Assembly: GCA_028702395.1 (NCBI GenBank)
Contig: JAQVOV010000029.1
Location: forward strand, 1 to 14,204
DNA: 14,204 bases
Source of the DNA: Candidatus Omnitrophota bacterium
GTDB taxonomy: Bacteria; Omnitrophota; Gorgyraeia; JABMRN01
Reading direction: 5' to 3'
The translations under genes were made by a program, and so were the position numbers. The notes under the pieces are model-generated. The model was not told the origin of the DNA, ran no database searches, and saw only the letters and a program-made list of their open reading frames with translations. Positions 11,500 through 14,204 of the stretch are shown here, in pieces (position 1 is the stretch's first letter; every line of letters begins with the position of its first letter).

Positions 11500-13230
11500 T
11501 TAAAGAGATAGCTCTGGTATTATTTTAGCTATCCCCAGCTCAACTATTTGTTTAGCGCGAGAAGGTGTATCTGCCATAGCATAATTGCGAAATTCAGGAG
11601 CGTTTCCGGAAGGTCTTAAATGGGATATCTCTCCATTTGAAAAAGTTATTCTGACCCCATCAATGTAATTTATTTTTTTTACATCTGAAAAACCATCTTT
11701 TGAAGTGAAAACTTTCTCTAATATCTCTTTTATTGCAAAAGCTTTTTGCTGTTCATCTGTTGATAGATGTCCATCATAATGATTCAAGATAGCTTTAGAA
11801 TTATCGAAAACTATTTCTTTTATAGTTTTTGGTTCAAGAGAAAGTCTGTTCAGTATGTAGGCACTTTTTTCTAAAGGAAAATCTTTTTTTCTGTCAGCAA
11901 AAGTATATCTTTTAGGCAAAGCTTCCAAGAGATCAAAAATACTTTTTTTATTTTTAAAGGCCAGAAAAAGAACACTCAGTAAAGGCAAAAGAGCATCCCT
12001 GCTCGGCAAAGCTTTTAATATCCTGTTATCAATGACAAGATCATTTGCAGTCAAGAATCCACCATTAGCTTCCCATGAAACAACATTATTTTTTCTATTC
12101 TCCTTTAAGAACTGATCCATCTGTGCGACAACATATGGTGAACCGATTTTTGTCCTGACTATCTTTACCCCCAGTTTATATAATCCTATTTCAATAGCAT
12201 CATTTGCACTTACAGGCACAGCTGCACATTCTATCTTTGATCCAAACGCCCACAATGCCTGGACAGTTAATACACCCAAAATATCCCCTGTTATATACTC
12301 TATCTCTGTTGAAGGAGTTCCATTTATGTATTTACGATAAACGATCAAAGGTCTATCTCCGTCGCCATCTGTAGTTATGCCGATATCAATTTTGTTTTCA
12401 TTGAGCATTTTCTTAAAAACAGCCATGGTTAAAGCTGATACACTTTCAGTATCAACAGGGATGAATTTTTCACTTCTAAGATCAGCTTTTTGCGTTATGA
12501 GTTTATCATTATCCGGTATTTCAACAGATATTTCTTTTTCACCGCTCACAACATCAAAGCCCAGTTGAACGAAAACCTCTTTTAGGATATCTCTTGAAAC
12601 CGATGAATGCTGATACAAAAATATTCTTTTGTTCCCTTCAGGGACAATATTTTTAAATACAGAAACATATCTTTTTATATACATTTCCCTTGCTTTTCCT
12701 TTAAAATCAATATCTCTTAAAATATCTGAATGCTTATCTGAAAACTTTTTCAGGAACATCCCTTTAGCATCAAATATCTCTGTTTTTTTGCGTTCTTTAT
12801 CGACGATCTTTCTTTCCTCTTCTACGCAATTAAGAATAGGTTTTTCGTCTGATTTTAGGACCTCACCTGATTTTTTTGAGAATTTTATACCATTTCTGTC
12901 TTCTGGGATGTGACTGCCTGTGACCATTATACCTGGCGCAAGAATAGTCATTGCATAATAGACCAATGCAGGCGATGGGATTCTCCCCTGATCATCAGGG
13001 TTACCGCCTAAAGCTTTTACTGCTATTGCAACTGCTTTTTTTATACGCGGTGTACTTTGTCTGTGATCACCTGCGATTATAACAGTATCACCTTTTGAAA
13101 ACTCCTTGATCTGCATAAGATATTTCAGAAAACCTCTGGTATTTATGTAACATTCTAGATCCGTCATGTTCTCAACAGTATCTCTTAATCCACTTGTACC
13201 GAAATTTAGCTTTTTAGGTTTTTGTTCCAT
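11500..13230 (-). CDS. Phosphomannomutase/phosphoglucomutase family enzyme
   Basis: 576 residues, within the range of the longer alpha-D-phosphohexomutases. All four family loops are present: substrate-binding GTSGLR (11-16), the phosphoserine loop T104-G-S106-H-I, the magnesium loop D288-G-D-G-D-R293, the sugar-recognition loop E387-A-N-G-G391 and the phosphate-binding RPSGNAPEFR (539-548). It should interconvert hexose 1- and 6-phosphates. The EANGG form (rather than GEMSGH, usual in many phosphomannomutases) leaves mannose against glucose open. The nearby cupin isomerase and GH130 genes favour mannose. AAAGG lies about eight bases before ATG, and MarC ends 18 bases upstream, so the two are probably cotranscribed. 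Confidence 0.88.
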   Translation of the reverse strand: MEQKPKKLNFGTSGLRDTVENMTDLECYINTRGFLKYLMQIKEFSKGDTVIIAGDHRQSTPRIKKAVAIAVKALGGNPDDQGRIPSPALVYYAMTILAPGIMVTGSHIPEDRNGIKFSKKSGEVLKSDEKPILNCVEEERKIVDKERKKTEIFDAKGMFLKKFSDKHSDILRDIDFKGKAREMYIKRYVSVFKNIVPEGNKRIFLYQHSSVSRDILKEVFVQLGFDVVSGEKEISVEIPDNDKLITQKADLRSEKFIPVDTESVSALTMAVFKKMLNENKIDIGITTDGDGDRPLIVYRKYINGTPSTEIEYITGDILGVLTVQALWAFGSKIECAAVPVSANDAIEIGLYKLGVKIVRTKIGSPYVVAQMDQFLKENRKNNVVSWEANGGFLTANDLVIDNRILKALPSRDALLPLLSVLFLAFKNKKSIFDLLEALPKRYTFADRKKDFPLEKSAYILNRLSLEPKTIKEIVFDNSKAILNHYDGHLSTDEQQKAFAIKEILEKVFTSKDGFSDVKKINYIDGVRITFSNGEISHLRPSGNAPEFRNYAMADTPSRAKQIVELGIAKIIPELSL

Positions 13231-13248
13231 TTGTAAGCCTTTCTAAAG

Positions 13249-13833
13249 TTATAATCCACTAAAGATGAACACTAATCCTTTACGTATCATCATAACAGCA
13301 ATAGCTGCGAGTAAAAGTGCCATGATCTTTGATAATGCATTTGCCCCTGATCTGCCAATAACGCGAGAAACTTGTCTTGAAAAGTAAAACAGGATCCCAG
13401 CTAAAAGCACATTTACAACAACTGATAGAATAGTTGCAAATACCCCATATTCATCAACAATAATTAAACATGTAGTTAGAACAGCCGGTCCAACTATCAA
13501 AGGTGTCCCAATAGGAACAACTCCAAGATCTTCGGAATAACCTACTCTTCTTTTTTTACCCGGGCTTATAAGATCAATAATTGCGATACAAAATAATATA
13601 ATACCCCCTGCAACCATAAAATCGCCAACTGTTATTCCAAGAACATTAAATATACCTTTACCTAATAGTATAAAAACTAAAGCAAGGGAGATAGCGGTCC
13701 AGACAGACTGAATGATGATTTTTCGGATATCTTTTAAAACTAAGCCATTGGTTAATGATAAGAACATAGGCATTACAGCAATAGCATCAACTGCAACAAA
13801 GATAGGTATAAAGGCAAGTAAAAATTGTTTCAT
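13249..13833 (-). CDS. MarC family integral membrane protein
   Basis: 194 residues from ATG 13833, chosen because AAGGAAT lies two to three bases further upstream than other options. Starts at 13857 or the TTG at 13860 would add eight or nine residues without a binding site. Six hydrophobic segments are visible. The family hallmarks are FVAVDAIAVMPMFLSLT in the first part and GVVPIGTPLIVGPAVLTT in the middle, together with a loop rich in charged residues (SPGKKRRVGYSEDLG). MarC proteins sit in the inner membrane; their transport substrate is unknown, and early claims of a role in multidrug resistance were not upheld. It is the first gene of the unit with the mutase. Confidence 0.87.
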   Translation of the reverse strand: MKQFLLAFIPIFVAVDAIAVMPMFLSLTNGLVLKDIRKIIIQSVWTAISLALVFILLGKGIFNVLGITVGDFMVAGGIILFCIAIIDLISPGKKRRVGYSEDLGVVPIGTPLIVGPAVLTTCLIIVDEYGVFATILSVVVNVLLAGILFYFSRQVSRVIGRSGANALSKIMALLLAAIAVMMIRKGLVFIFSGL

Positions 13834-13898
13834 ATATTCCTTAATATATAAGTGCATCAATACTTGAGCATAGCTTTACAAAGCACTTTAATTGTAAT

Positions 13899-13927
13899 AT
13901 TGTATATTTGAAAAGGAAATATAGCAA
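13899..13927 (-). promoter_or_regulatory. Probable promoter of the MarC-mutase unit
   Basis: On the minus strand TTGCTA (complement of 13922-13927) and TACAAT (complement of 13899-13904) are 17 bases apart, with four and five matches to the consensus boxes. The spacing is optimal, and the start codon follows about 65 bases downstream of the -10 box. Confidence 0.5.
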
Positions 13928-13953
13928 GCGTTATTGTTAGCCGTTAGTCCGTA

Positions 13954-14010
13954 GAACGTCCTAAAACGTTATTCGTAGGGGCAGACCTGTGTGTCTGCCC
14001 AAAAATCGTT
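13954..14010 (+). repeat. Dispersed repeat copy 3 with hairpin
   Basis: The core GAACGTCCTAAAACGTTATT (13954-13973) continues into CGTAGGGGC. The end forms a hairpin, GGGCAGAC (13979-13986) with GTCTGCCC further on, around CTGTGT. Palindromes of the GTAGGGGC...GCCC type are known as dispersed repeats in many unrelated bacterial genomes. Confidence 0.7.
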
Positions 14011-14020
14011 GTGTCTTGGT

Positions 14021-14094
14021 TTGAGCTGCGCGCCGCGGGCCGCGAGCTCCGAGCTAAAAGAACGTCCCAAAACGTTATTCGTAGGGGCAGACCT
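14021..14094 (+). repeat. Dispersed repeat copy 4 with GC-rich block
   Basis: The GC-rich block ending CCGCGAGCTCCGAGCTAAA (14038-14056) is identical to that at 5231-5249 and is followed by GAACGTCCCAAAACGTTATT (14060-14079), one mismatch from copy 3. Copies 3 and 4 are direct repeats about 106 bases apart. The hairpin arm is cut off after GGCAGACC, where the sequence changes. Confidence 0.7.
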
Positions 14095-14204
14095 CACTAG
14101 TGTCCGGTTATAAGTTAAATAGTTCCAATTGGTTACAGTTGTTACTATTTATGTTAATGTTTTCTTTTTCGTCTAATAGACGAGAAAGCTTTGTTTTTTC
14201 AAAA
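14095..14204. other. Right-edge sequence, possible mobile element end
   Basis: After the truncated repeat copy, the sequence ACTAGTGTCCGGTTATAAG begins abruptly. TAGTGTCCGG-type termini occur on some DDE insertion sequences, so an element interrupting the repeat is possible. An 11-bp hairpin with one mismatch (14164-14188, inner arms TCGTCT and AGACGA) follows. No gene is visible before the edge. Confidence 0.3.

Overview
The window is AT-rich and uses a normal bacterial code with clear Shine-Dalgarno sites. The gene content suggests an uncultivated Gram-negative-type lineage, possibly Candidatus Omnitrophota or a relative: intracellular GH130 enzymes, paired PilZ proteins, anchored or secreted proteins I do not recognise, and many palindromic intergenic repeats. 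That placement is an inference; no marker gene is present.

Layout. The left edge (1-34) holds the first codons of a leftward gene that may be an IS110-type transposase, followed by dispersed and tandem repeats. Two rightward single-domain PilZ proteins of equal length (493-858, 1114-1479) come next. A gene-free stretch (1480-2094) carries a consensus sigma70-type promoter pointing rightward with no ORF behind it. From 4582 leftward to about 2095 lies an array of eight paralogous short peptide genes: six intact and two broken. The intact ones share an N-terminal Y-x-x-P-K-I motif, an L-Q-x-C motif, three cysteines and a C-terminal Pro-Ser. They look like precursors of a ribosomally made, modified peptide family, and I do not recognise them as a named family. 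A GIY-YIG nuclease gene (4762-5055) follows, framed by inverted copies of a palindromic repeat. Then comes 750 bp without a gene but dense in hairpins (5056-5808), including a predicted three-way junction.

The right half is leftward and metabolic. A MarC-family membrane protein and a phosphohexomutase form one unit (13833 to 11500), with a terminator behind it. A cupin mannose-6-phosphate isomerase, two large GH130-repeat proteins and a small exported protein form a second unit (11304 to 6601), closed by a 21-bp stem terminator. A separate membrane-anchored protein of unknown function follows (6477 to 5809).

How the genes fit together: GH130 phosphorylases release mannose 1-phosphate from beta-mannosides. 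A phosphomannomutase converts it to mannose 6-phosphate, and the cupin isomerase would pass it to fructose 6-phosphate. The two metabolic units could therefore form an intracellular route for beta-mannoside use, or run in reverse to supply mannose 1-phosphate. Both GH130 proteins are about twice the usual length, and one has a degenerate N-terminal half. The right edge (13861-14204) holds two more copies of the dispersed repeat and possibly the end of a mobile element.
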